From positions 1 to 11,678 of the forward strand of contig CAYRTP010000069.1 in assembly GCA_964427175.1 (NCBI GenBank): DNA of 11,678 nucleotides, read 5' to 3'. Under the pieces are notes generated by a model. It made no database searches. It was given only the letters and a program-made list of their open reading frames with translations, and was not told where the DNA came from. Every line of letters starts with the position of its first letter. The first letter of the stretch is position 1. The stretch is from CAMEON01 sp964427175. Its GTDB lineage: Bacteria > Bacillota > Clostridia > Oscillospirales > CAG-272. Made by a program: the position numbers and the translations under genes. This document shows, piece after piece, positions 5,092 through 11,678 of the stretch.

Positions 5092-7491
5092 TTAGTCCTC
5101 AGCTTCATCCTCAAAGAGGTAGCCGTAGGTGGTCAGCCAGTTCTGGTAAATGGTGTAAGGCGAGCTACCGGACATATCGGGAGTCTGTGCCTCCGTAACA
5201 TCGGGACCGAGAGGCTGCTCGGGATCATACTCGGGGTTGATCGCCTTGTCCAGCTTGGTGTCACCGGCGCGGTTGGTGTAAAGGTAAGCGAAGCCGCTCT
5301 CGGTGTCGCTCAGCAGATCCAGCAGAGAAGCCTTATCGGTGCACTCACTGATCATCTCCAGCGCGTCAGCGTTGAGCTGAGCGATGTGGTCGATCAGTTC
5401 AACGTCCAGGCTATAGTCGCTGTCAGCGGTCATCTCGTTGAAGTCAAAGCCCATCAGAGGATTGACCAGAGAGTCGTTGTTCTGAGACTTGGCATAGGTC
5501 CAAGCGTCGATACCCATAGACTCGGGAGGAGTCGCGATAAAGCAGTTACCGGTCTTCTCGATGTCCATGCGGTAGATACCGTACTTCTCGTTGGAGAGCA
5601 GGCGAACGGTGCCGTCCTCGTTCAGCTCATAGTGCTGATCCAGGATACCGTACTGGAGCAGGTCACGCATTTCCTTATTGGTGTTCAGGTAGGTAATAAC
5701 CTCCATGGAACGAGCCAGGTAGTTGCTGTTTGCGTAAACAGCGTACATGTTACCGTAAAGCTCCTCCTCGGTTGCCTCGGGGTACTCGGCTACGACAACG
5801 TAGTATTCCTTACCGTTCTCGTCAACGTAGATGCCGTCCTCCTCGTAATCCAGCTTGATACGAGCGTCGCCCTTCACGAAGGAAACAGCGGCGGACTGGC
5901 CGTCCTTAACCTCACCGTAGTACTCCTGGTACTCGTAGTTCTTCAGAGTTGCGTACATCTCCTGGAACTCGGCGCTGGCGAACAGAGCGTTGAAGCCCAG
6001 GTTGATCTCGCCACGGGAGCGCTGGGAAGCGTCCTTCATCATAGCGCCCAGGATGGAGAAATCAGCCTCGTTGTAGGAATAGTGATAAGTAGGACGGGTT
6101 TGACCATCGGCATTCATCTTGGTCTCGCCGTCGATCTGAACGCGGCGGTCGGTCTCGGGAGTAACGGCGTCGCCGTTCTCGTCAACCAGGTACAGAGCAC
6201 CTGCACCGGCTGCATCGTAGGTAGCAGAATCCATAGCCTTACCGTCATTGTAGATAAAGCCGCCGGTCTTGTCCACTCTGTAGGTGTAGTTCAGAGCGTT
6301 GCCGTCCTTATCGACGTACTGACCCAGCTCATTCGTCTTGTAGATGACGTTGGGCTGAACAGAGCTTGCAATTACGGTAGAGGTCTTGGTCTCGGTCTCA
6401 CCCTCAGCGTTGGTAACCTCGGTCTTGACCTCGTAACGCTTCTTGAGCACGTAGTAGCGGCCGGTACCCTTCACGTTACCCTTGGAGTCGGTGGTGATGG
6501 GATCGTAGTACATGTCGTAGACAGACTGATCGGTATAGGTCAGATCCCAGAACCAGCAGAGCATCTTGGCGCACTCGGAATAAGTGGAGGCCAGAGGCAC
6601 GACGTAGCCCTCGTCCTCGGCGGTCAGGCCCTGAACGGCGTTATCGTTGCGAACGTCGTTGAGGAAGGTGCTCAGATCCAGAACGCTCTGGACCTTGTCG
6701 ATCTTCTGATAGTACTTATCGAACAGAGCCTTGTCGATCATCATGTAGGTGTACTCACCGATCTCCACGTTGTTGGGGATGGCGTAGACACCGCCCTCGA
6801 TCTGCACACCGTTGAGCAGAGAGGTAGAGATGTAGTCGTTGAGCTTCTTGGAGGAGGTAGAGAGCTCCTCGTTCAGGGAAGCCAGCCACTCCTTCTCGTA
6901 GTAGTCGTAGTAACGGTTGTAACCAGAGAGGAAGAAGATATCGACCTGGTTATCCTTGGGCTCGGGGTACTTGATCTCCGCGATACCGTACTCGTTCACG
7001 AAGGTCTCTTCCTCGGTGGTCACGTCGCCGTCCTCGTCCTCCTCTTCTTCCTCGACCTCGGCGTACTTAGCGTACTCGGGGTACTCAACGTAGAAGTCCT
7101 TGGTCAGCTCGTTGTTGCTCTTCTCGCCCTTGTGGAGCTTGAGGTACTTACGGAGCTCCTTGGCAGCCTGCTCCTGCATCAGGATGTCATACTGCTGGGT
7201 CTCGATGGCGGCTTCCAGCTTCTCGTAGTACTCGTCCTCGGTGCAGAACTTGATGACTACGTTGGTCTTGAACTTTGCCTTGGTAATCTTGGTGAATGCC
7301 TGGTTTACCAGCTCCTCGGCCTCGGGAGTGGTCTCATTCTCGGTGATGACCCACATCACGATGGTCTTTGCGCTGTTGTCCACAGTTCCCTCGCCGGTTT
7401 CCTCGGTATTACTGCCCGTAGAGCAACCGGTGAAAACGCAAGCCAGCAACATCAATATGCTCAGGGTCAAGCATAAGAGCTTCTTGTTCAT
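5092..7491 (-). CDS. Large extracellular solute-binding lipoprotein (family 1-like)
   Basis: A 799-residue predicted surface lipoprotein, likely the ligand-capture part of an ABC importer. The signal peptide has KK, a hydrophobic core (5-20) and FTGC with the lipidated Cys at 23. The mature start AKTIVMWVITENETTPEAEE (41-60) is the first strand and helix of sugar or oligosaccharide binding proteins. VQIEGGVYAIPN (229-240) is the typical binding-protein segment. YLNTNKEMRDLLQYGILDQHY (601-621) resembles LplA-like proteins of Firmicutes. Most family members have 420-560 residues. The excess lies in an acidic stretch (147-161) and a region of about 330-470 rich in beta-turn motifs such as YVDKDGN, YNDGK and LVDENGD. 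No permease or ATPase gene is nearby, so it is an orphan or acts with a distant transporter. Perfect AAGGAGG (7505-7499) precedes the ATG by seven bases. The ligand is unknown. Confidence 0.88.
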   Translation of the reverse strand: MNKKLLCLTLSILMLLACVFTGCSTGSNTEETGEGTVDNSAKTIVMWVITENETTPEAEELVNQAFTKITKAKFKTNVVIKFCTEDEYYEKLEAAIETQQYDILMQEQAAKELRKYLKLHKGEKSNNELTKDFYVEYPEYAKYAEVEEEEEDEDGDVTTEEETFVNEYGIAEIKYPEPKDNQVDIFFLSGYNRYYDYYEKEWLASLNEELSTSSKKLNDYISTSLLNGVQIEGGVYAIPNNVEIGEYTYMMIDKALFDKYYQKIDKVQSVLDLSTFLNDVRNDNAVQGLTAEDEGYVVPLASTYSECAKMLCWFWDLTYTDQSVYDMYYDPITTDSKGNVKGTGRYYVLKKRYEVKTEVTNAEGETETKTSTVIASSVQPNVIYKTNELGQYVDKDGNALNYTYRVDKTGGFIYNDGKAMDSATYDAAGAGALYLVDENGDAVTPETDRRVQIDGETKMNADGQTRPTYHYSYNEADFSILGAMMKDASQRSRGEINLGFNALFASAEFQEMYATLKNYEYQEYYGEVKDGQSAAVSFVKGDARIKLDYEEDGIYVDENGKEYYVVVAEYPEATEEELYGNMYAVYANSNYLARSMEVITYLNTNKEMRDLLQYGILDQHYELNEDGTVRLLSNEKYGIYRMDIEKTGNCFIATPPESMGIDAWTYAKSQNNDSLVNPLMGFDFNEMTADSDYSLDVELIDHIAQLNADALEMISECTDKASLLDLLSDTESGFAYLYTNRAGDTKLDKAINPEYDPEQPLGPDVTEAQTPDMSGSSPYTIYQNWLTTYGYLFEDEAED

Positions 7492-7569
7492 ATTCGTTCC
7501 TCCTTAAGAACATGGTAGCCGCCCCCACACACCGACAGGCAGACGATTACCGCAGTTTTATACTTATAT

Positions 7570-7598
7570 ATTTTACACTATTTTTATGAATCTGTCAA
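7570..7598 (-). promoter_or_regulatory. Sigma-A promoter of the solute-binding-protein gene
   Basis: On the - strand TTGACA (7598-7593) is followed by a 17-base spacer and TAAAAT (7575-7570), eleven of twelve consensus positions. Transcription should start near 7563, leaving a leader of about 70 bases before the ATG at 7491. Confidence 0.85.
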
Positions 7599-7770
7599 GT
7601 GAAATTTTTGAACAGAAATGTGGTTCTGCGTCCGCGTACGCAACCAACCGCGCAAAACGCGCCGTTTTTTAATACACATCTCACAAAGTTTCTGCTCACC
7701 AATTGTCTTAAACGCCGATTTTGTTGTGCAAATCGCCGTTTTTAGCCATCTCCGTTTTGCTCGGTGTCAC
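7599..7770. other. Gene-free AT-rich stretch with small hairpins
   Basis: This is the bulk of the 316-base gap between the solute-binding-protein gene and rpoD. I find no credible gene in it: the overlapping + strand frames have no ribosome binding site and look random. It holds two small inverted repeats. AAAACG (7654-7659) pairs with CGTTTT (7663-7668), followed by TT. A 12-base arm at 7710-7721 pairs with 7730-7741 with one C-C mismatch and runs into TTTTT on the + strand. A CCGTTTT motif recurs at 7663, 7736 and 7752. The hairpins point mainly to the + strand, where no gene ends, so their role is unclear. Confidence 0.45.
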
Positions 7771-7803
7771 AAAAAATTCGGAGTGCGAGAAAACTCATTC
7801 CCG
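7771..7803 (-). terminator. Weak candidate terminator after rpoD
   Basis: Read on the - strand, GAGT (7796-7793) can pair with ACTC (7784-7781), with a few more GC pairs outside, and a run of six T follows (7776-7771). It begins a few bases after the rpoD stop. The stem is short and interrupted, so this is only the best candidate for the end of the dgt-dnaG-rpoD transcript. Confidence 0.35.
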
Positions 7804-7807
7804 TCAA

Positions 7808-8956
7808 TCAGTCCAAAAAGCCCTTCAGGTGGCGGGCACGGCTGGGATGGCGGAGTTTTCGGAGAGCTTTTGCCTCGATCTGGCGGATTCTCTCACGGGT
7901 GATGTTGAATTCCTGGCCCACTTCCTCCAGGGTGCGGGTGCGTCCGTCATACAGACCGAAGCGGAGCTTGATGACGTGCTCCTCACGGGGAGTCAGGGTG
8001 TGAAGCTCACGCTCGATGACCTCACGGAGAATGGTCTGGGAAGCGGCATCGGCAGGGGCGGGGGTCTCCTCGTCCTGGATGAAGTCACCCAGGTGGCTGT
8101 CCTCCTCCTCACCGATAGGGGTCTCCAGGGAGACGGGATCCTGGGCGATCTTCATGATCTCCCGCACCTTATCGGCGCTCATACCCATCTTCTCACCGAT
8201 CTCCTCGGCGGTTGCCTCACGGCCGTACTCCTGCAGGAGCTGGCGGGAGTAACGGGACACCTTGTGGATGGTCTCCACCATGTGGACGGGAATACGGATG
8301 GTACGCGCCTGGTCAGCGATAGCGCGGGTGATTGCCTGGCGGATCCACCAGGTGGCGTAGGTGGAGAACTTGTAGCCCTTGGTGTAGTCGAACTTATCCA
8401 CGGCCTTCATCAGACCCAGGTTACCCTCCTGGATGAGGTCCAGGAAGAACATACCGCGGCCCACGTAGCGCTTGGCGATGGAAACGACCAGACGGAGGTT
8501 AGCCTCCACCAGGGCCTTCTTGGCCTCCACGTCGCCCTCGGCCATCAGCTCGGCCAGCTCGTGCTCACGTTCCGAGGTCAGCAGGGGCACGCGGCCGATC
8601 TCCTTGAGGTACAGACGGACGGGGTCATCCACCAGGCCCTCCTGCTCCAGGATGCGCTGCATATTCTCGCTGTTTCCGAACTGCTCGACCTCGTTTTCGA
8701 TCTCGGTCATTTCGGTGCCCGACAGCTCAGGCAGGGGAACGCCGCCGTCGCCCAGGGATTCGTAGAGCTTGTCCAGACTATCGATATCGTAGTCCATCTC
8801 CTCCATGGCCGCGTCCAGCTCGCTCTCGGACAGACGGCCCTTTTTGCTCTTTTCGATCAGGTCGTCGACCCGAGCGTTCTTTTCGGCCTCGGTGCGGAGG
8901 ATCTTCTTTTCGGTACCGCCGTGCTTCTCGGCGGCGGAAGTCTTTTGGTCCTTCAT
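7808..8956 (-). CDS. rpoD: RNA polymerase primary sigma factor (SigA/RpoD)
   Basis: The 382-residue housekeeping sigma factor that directs RNA polymerase to vegetative promoters. Region 1.1 is at about 27-75. Region 1.2 is DPVRLYLKEIGRVPLLT (111-127). Region 2 (about 148-215) contains LRLVVSIAKRYVGRG, LDLIQEGNLGLMKAVDKFDY and the promoter-melting and -10 recognition segment FSTYATWWIRQAITRAIADQ (197-216). Region 3 follows from RTIRIPVHM to about 300. Region 4.2 is the -35-reading helix-turn-helix RTLEEVGQEFNITRERIRQ (341-359), and the C-terminus is RHLKGFLD. The length and compact region 1 are typical of Gram-positive SigA, without the large E. coli insertion. AAAGGAAA lies about ten bases before the ATG at 8956. 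It is the last gene of dgt-dnaG-rpoD, 65 bases after dnaG. The consensus promoters elsewhere in this window fit its expected specificity. Confidence 0.98.
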   Translation of the reverse strand: MKDQKTSAAEKHGGTEKKILRTEAEKNARVDDLIEKSKKGRLSESELDAAMEEMDYDIDSLDKLYESLGDGGVPLPELSGTEMTEIENEVEQFGNSENMQRILEQEGLVDDPVRLYLKEIGRVPLLTSEREHELAELMAEGDVEAKKALVEANLRLVVSIAKRYVGRGMFFLDLIQEGNLGLMKAVDKFDYTKGYKFSTYATWWIRQAITRAIADQARTIRIPVHMVETIHKVSRYSRQLLQEYGREATAEEIGEKMGMSADKVREIMKIAQDPVSLETPIGEEEDSHLGDFIQDEETPAPADAASQTILREVIERELHTLTPREEHVIKLRFGLYDGRTRTLEEVGQEFNITRERIRQIEAKALRKLRHPSRARHLKGFLD

Positions 8957-8980
8957 GTTTTGGATTTCCTTTCTTGCTTC

Positions 8981-9001
8981 CCGTCCCGCGAATCGGGACG
9001 G
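8981..9001 (-). other. Hairpin between dnaG and rpoD
   Basis: CCGTCCCG (8981-8988) is perfectly complementary to CGGGACGG (8994-9001) around a five-base loop. It lies 20 bases after the dnaG stop and 24 bases before the rpoD start. No T-run follows, so it is not a clear terminator. It may be an RNA processing or stability element that adjusts the ratio of primase to sigma factor; that role is an inference. Confidence 0.5.
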
Positions 9002-9021
9002 ATGTATATTTTCTTTTTGGG

Positions 9022-10827
9022 TTACGATTGATTGTCCTCGGAGGCGGAATCCTTCATGCGTCTCCGCTTCCCCGCAAGGATCATTTGGATGCTGTCCAGC
9101 GGAGGGGCATCCTTGGCGGCCCGATGCTCGTGCTCCCGCTCCAGGGTAGCGGCGGCGGCGCGGAGCACCGAGGTGCCGTTCTCCGACAGCCTTCGGCGGG
9201 CCTGCTCCAATCTGGCCAGGCGGCCCATCTCCTCCATGGTGAAATACTCACCCAAGAGGGAGAAGTCGAAGCCTCCGTCGCTCTCCTCCAGGGCCATGAT
9301 GCAGTCGAACACACGGCGGTGGAAGGAGGTCACGAAGCCCTCCGAGGTGATGGGGACCTGTCCCGAGGCGACCGCCTTGCGGTGCTCGCCGTAGAGCAGG
9401 AGCAGACCGATGATGGCCTCCTCGGCGGCGGCGGCCTGGACGTTGCCCGCGGCCTCGGGATTGACCTTGTCCCGCAGGGCCATGGCGGACAGGCGGGCCT
9501 GCTGGCTCTCCTGTTGCTTCCCTGCCTTGGCGTTGCGGCGCATGGCCCCCTCCACGTCCTTACGCAGGCTGTCCTCGCTGATGGACAGCCGTTCCGAGAC
9601 GGCGTGGATGTAGACCTCCCGCTCGGCGGAGGAGTAGACCTTGGAGATGATGTCGCAGAGCTCGGCGGCGGCCTTGATCTTCTCATCGGGGATGTTCAGA
9701 TCGTGCTTGGCCAGCACCGATTGGAGCTTGAATTCGAATCCCGTGTGGCTCTGCTTGATGAGCTGGCGGAATTTTTCGGCTCCGAATTTTTTGATATACT
9801 CGTCGGGGTCCTTGGCTCCCTGCATTTGAAGGATGCGAACGTCCAGCCCCACCTTGGCGAAGATGCCCATGGCGCGGTGGGCGGCCCGTTGGCCCGCCTC
9901 GTCCGAGTCATAGGCCAGGATGACCTGCTTGGTGTACTTGGCCATGATCCGCGCCTGCTCGTCGGTCAGTGCCGTGCCCAGGGAGGCGGCGGCGTTCTCA
10001 AAGCCCGCGGCGTGGAGGGATACCACGTCGATGTTGCCCTCGCAGAGGATGAGCTGATCGGCGCAATGGTTTTTGGCGAAATTCAGCGCGAACAGGTTCC
10101 GCCGCTTTTGGAACGCAGGGGTATCCGAGCTGTTGACGTATTTCCGCGCGTCCTGACCGCCCACGTCACGGCCGCTGAAGGCGATGACGTTGCCGGTATT
10201 GTCGAACACGGGGAACATGACCCGATCCCGGAACAGATCGTAGGCCCGTCCCGATTTCTGACTCAGACCGCAGAGGAAGGCTTCCTTCATCTCCCGGTCG
10301 GTAAAGCCGTTTTGGCGGAGCCGATCGGTGAGGGCGGTGAACTCATTGGGAGCGTAGCCGATGCCGAAGCGGCGGATGATGGAGATGGGCAGACCTCGCT
10401 TTTCGGTGAGGTATTCCATGCCCACCCGCCCGATATTGGGGTCGAACAGGCAGTCCCGCCAGAACCGCGCGGCGATAAGGTTCATTTCGAACACCCGCTT
10501 GCGGGACACGCCCTGCCGCTCCTCGCGGCCGTCGGTGGGGAGGTCCACACCGCTCCGTTTGGCTAAAAATTCTATGGAGCCCTTATAATCCAGGTTCTCC
10601 ATGCGCATAATAAAGGTAAAGGCATCCCCACCCGCCTCGCAACCGAAGCAGAAAAAGCTCTGATTGTCGGGGAACACGGTGAAGGACGGGGTTTTCTCGC
10701 TGTGGAAGGGGCAAAGGCCGTTGTAATTGGAGCCCGCCCGTTTGAGGGAGACGTAGGTGCCGATGAGATCCACGATCTCCGAGCGATCCTTGATGGCCTC
10801 TACGATCTCGCGGGGATAAAGACTCAT
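9022..10827 (-). CDS. dnaG: DNA primase
   Basis: The 601-residue primase that makes RNA primers for replication and works with the DnaB helicase. The N-terminal zinc-binding domain is complete: Cys39-x2-His42 in GLCPFHSEKTPSF and Cys60-x2-Cys63 in FFCFGCEAGGDAF. The polymerase core follows, with GIGYAPNEF (155-163), FPVFDNTGNVIAFSGR (205-220) and KYVNSSDTPAFQK (229-241). The Toprim part shows CEGNIDVVSLHAAG (262-275) with its catalytic Glu263, and AYDSDEAG (305-312) with the metal-binding Asp pair. In most DnaG proteins the Toprim Glu-Gly is followed by Tyr; here it is Asn264+1. The C-terminal helicase-interaction region (from about 430) is present and, as usual, poorly conserved. The length is normal. 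The ATG overlaps the dgt stop as ATGA (10824-10827), which suggests translational coupling. GGAGGGG precedes the start by about nine bases. Confidence 0.98.
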   Translation of the reverse strand: MSLYPREIVEAIKDRSEIVDLIGTYVSLKRAGSNYNGLCPFHSEKTPSFTVFPDNQSFFCFGCEAGGDAFTFIMRMENLDYKGSIEFLAKRSGVDLPTDGREERQGVSRKRVFEMNLIAARFWRDCLFDPNIGRVGMEYLTEKRGLPISIIRRFGIGYAPNEFTALTDRLRQNGFTDREMKEAFLCGLSQKSGRAYDLFRDRVMFPVFDNTGNVIAFSGRDVGGQDARKYVNSSDTPAFQKRRNLFALNFAKNHCADQLILCEGNIDVVSLHAAGFENAAASLGTALTDEQARIMAKYTKQVILAYDSDEAGQRAAHRAMGIFAKVGLDVRILQMQGAKDPDEYIKKFGAEKFRQLIKQSHTGFEFKLQSVLAKHDLNIPDEKIKAAAELCDIISKVYSSAEREVYIHAVSERLSISEDSLRKDVEGAMRRNAKAGKQQESQQARLSAMALRDKVNPEAAGNVQAAAAEEAIIGLLLLYGEHRKAVASGQVPITSEGFVTSFHRRVFDCIMALEESDGGFDFSLLGEYFTMEEMGRLARLEQARRRLSENGTSVLRAAAATLEREHEHRAAKDAPPLDSIQMILAGKRRRMKDSASEDNQS

Positions 10828-11678
10828 TCCTGCAATCCCCTCCAGACCCGAGGCACGAATTTCTCCTCGTAGCTTTCAATGGCGTAGCGGTCGGTCATGC
10901 CCGAGATGAAATCCGCTACCGCCCGCTCCACCGTCTCGCCCTCCTCGGTGCCGATGCGGCGGCGATTGCGGTCGGGGAGCTTTTCGGGGTGTTTCACGTA
11001 GTAATCGAACAGGGTACAGACCACGTCCTTGGCCTTGACCTCCTCGGTCTTGGCGCGGGGGTTGAGGTAGACGTGCTCGAACAGGAAGGCGCGGAGAGCG
11101 TCGGTGGCCTCCTGAACGTGAGGTGTCATGGAAATGGTGGTCTGATCACGGCTGGCCTCCACCACGGCTGTGACCATGGTATTGATGCGAACGCTGTGGG
11201 TATTCCCCAGCACGGCGGTCAGATTCTGCGGAATATCTTCCTTATTTAATATACCCGCTCGGATAGCGTCGTCGATATCGTGGTTGATATAGGCGATGCG
11301 ATCGGCAAACTTGATGAGTTGACCCTCGGGAGTGGCGGCGACCGCCTTACCCGTGTGGTTGACGATGGCATCCCGCACCTCCCAGCAGAGGTTGAGGCCG
11401 CGGCCGTCCTTTTCCAGCTTCTCCACCACCCGCAGGCTTTGGCGGTAGTGGGCGAAGGCGGGATCGTAGCATACCCGCAGGGCCTCCTCTCCCGCGTGGC
11501 CGAAGGGGGTGTGGCCGAGATCGTGGCCCAGGGCGGCGGCCTCGGTCAGGTCCTCGTTGAGGCGGAGGGCGCGGGCCATGGTGCGGGCGATCTGGGTGAC
11601 CTCCAGGGTATGGGTCAGCCGGGTGCGGTAATGGTCCCCCGCAGGGGCCAGGAACACCTGGGTCTTATACATCAGCCG
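10824..11678 (-). CDS. dgt: Deoxyguanosinetriphosphate triphosphohydrolase-like protein (5' end outside the window)
   Basis: An HD-superfamily dNTP triphosphohydrolase, which cleaves dGTP or other dNTPs to the nucleoside and tripolyphosphate. The visible 284 residues begin with RLMYKTQVFLAP, a segment that normally follows about 40-50 N-terminal residues, so the start lies beyond the window edge and the ATG at 11672 is internal. Metal ligands are visible, numbered from that Met: His21 in RLTHTLEV, His50-Asp51 in GHDLGHTPFGHAGEEAL, and Asp124 in KFADRIAYINHDIDD. YRQSLRVVEKL (76-86) is a further family landmark. The C-terminus is complete (FVPRVWRGLQE). Its TGA overlaps the dnaG ATG by four bases. 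The dgt-dnaG-rpoD order is common in Clostridia and ties nucleotide-pool control to replication priming. The strict substrate cannot be read from sequence. Confidence 0.94.
   Translation of the reverse strand, partial: RLMYKTQVFLAPAGDHYRTRLTHTLEVTQIARTMARALRLNEDLTEAAALGHDLGHTPFGHAGEEALRVCYDPAFAHYRQSLRVVEKLEKDGRGLNLCWEVRDAIVNHTGKAVAATPEGQLIKFADRIAYINHDIDDAIRAGILNKEDIPQNLTAVLGNTHSVRINTMVTAVVEASRDQTTISMTPHVQEATDALRAFLFEHVYLNPRAKTEEVKAKDVVCTLFDYYVKHPEKLPDRNRRRIGTEEGETVERAVADFISGMTDRYAIESYEEKFVPRVWRGLQE

Noticed and set aside
4999..7476. An 825-codon open frame on the + strand opposite the solute-binding-protein gene.
   Set aside because: It is the antisense shadow of the 799-residue lipoprotein. 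It has no ribosome binding site and a repetitive Val/Leu/Gly composition caused by reversed codon bias. The - strand frame has a signal peptide, lipobox, promoter and AAGGAGG.
9003..9032. TATACA on the - strand before rpoD as a dedicated rpoD promoter.
   Set aside because: The hexamer 17 bases upstream is TCAATC, a poor -35, so it cannot be supported.
8974..10566. A 530-codon + strand open frame over dnaG, and a similar one over rpoD.
   Set aside because: Both lie opposite unmistakable housekeeping genes and show the same antisense bias, with no recognisable motif.

Overview
The window looks like chromosomal DNA from an anaerobic Clostridia-type Firmicute, probably an uncultured gut lineage. 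This is an inference. It rests on the dgt-dnaG-rpoD gene order, Gram-positive style lipoproteins with AGGAGG-type ribosome binding sites, a 382-residue SigA-type primary sigma factor, GC-rich codon use, and AT-rich intergenic DNA with strong hairpin terminators. Gene density is high. I see no tRNA, rRNA, CRISPR array, insertion sequence, phage gene or attachment site.

Layout, left to right. (1) At 1-2054, + strand, a compact three-gene run: the 3' part of glnS (glutaminyl-tRNA synthetase), a small DUF1294 membrane protein, and a URO-D-superfamily protein that is not HemE. (2) At 2055-2298 lies a non-coding stretch with three hairpins; the last is a good terminator for the gene converging from the right. 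(3) At 2299-3339, - strand, is an unrecognised 346-residue protein whose C-terminal two thirds resembles a histidine-kinase core without the catalytic residues. (4) At 3340-3561 is a divergent intergenic region with a textbook sigma-A promoter reading right. (5) At 3562-4302, +, is a lipoprotein with two SH3-like repeats, ending at a perfect terminator. (6) At 4353-5000, -, is a HAD hydrolase. (7) At 5092-7491, -, is a very large (799 aa) solute-binding lipoprotein with its own promoter and no transporter genes beside it. A perfect 22-bp hairpin separates it from the HAD gene. (8) At 7492-7807 is a gene-free AT-rich stretch holding the solute-binding-protein promoter and several small hairpins. 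(9) At 7808-11678, -, are rpoD, dnaG and the 3' part of dgt, transcribed as dgt-dnaG-rpoD. The dgt stop codon and dnaG start codon share ATGA.

The two ends are housekeeping: Gln-tRNA charging on the left; nucleotide-pool control, replication priming and basal transcription on the right. The middle 5 kb is the accessory part: two surface lipoproteins, a degenerate sensor-like protein and a HAD enzyme, mostly as single-gene units with their own terminators. I do not see a convincing new multi-gene system. The best leads are the pseudokinase-like protein, the inserts in the orphan solute-binding protein, and the HAD gene that seems able to receive transcripts only through the hairpin upstream of it.
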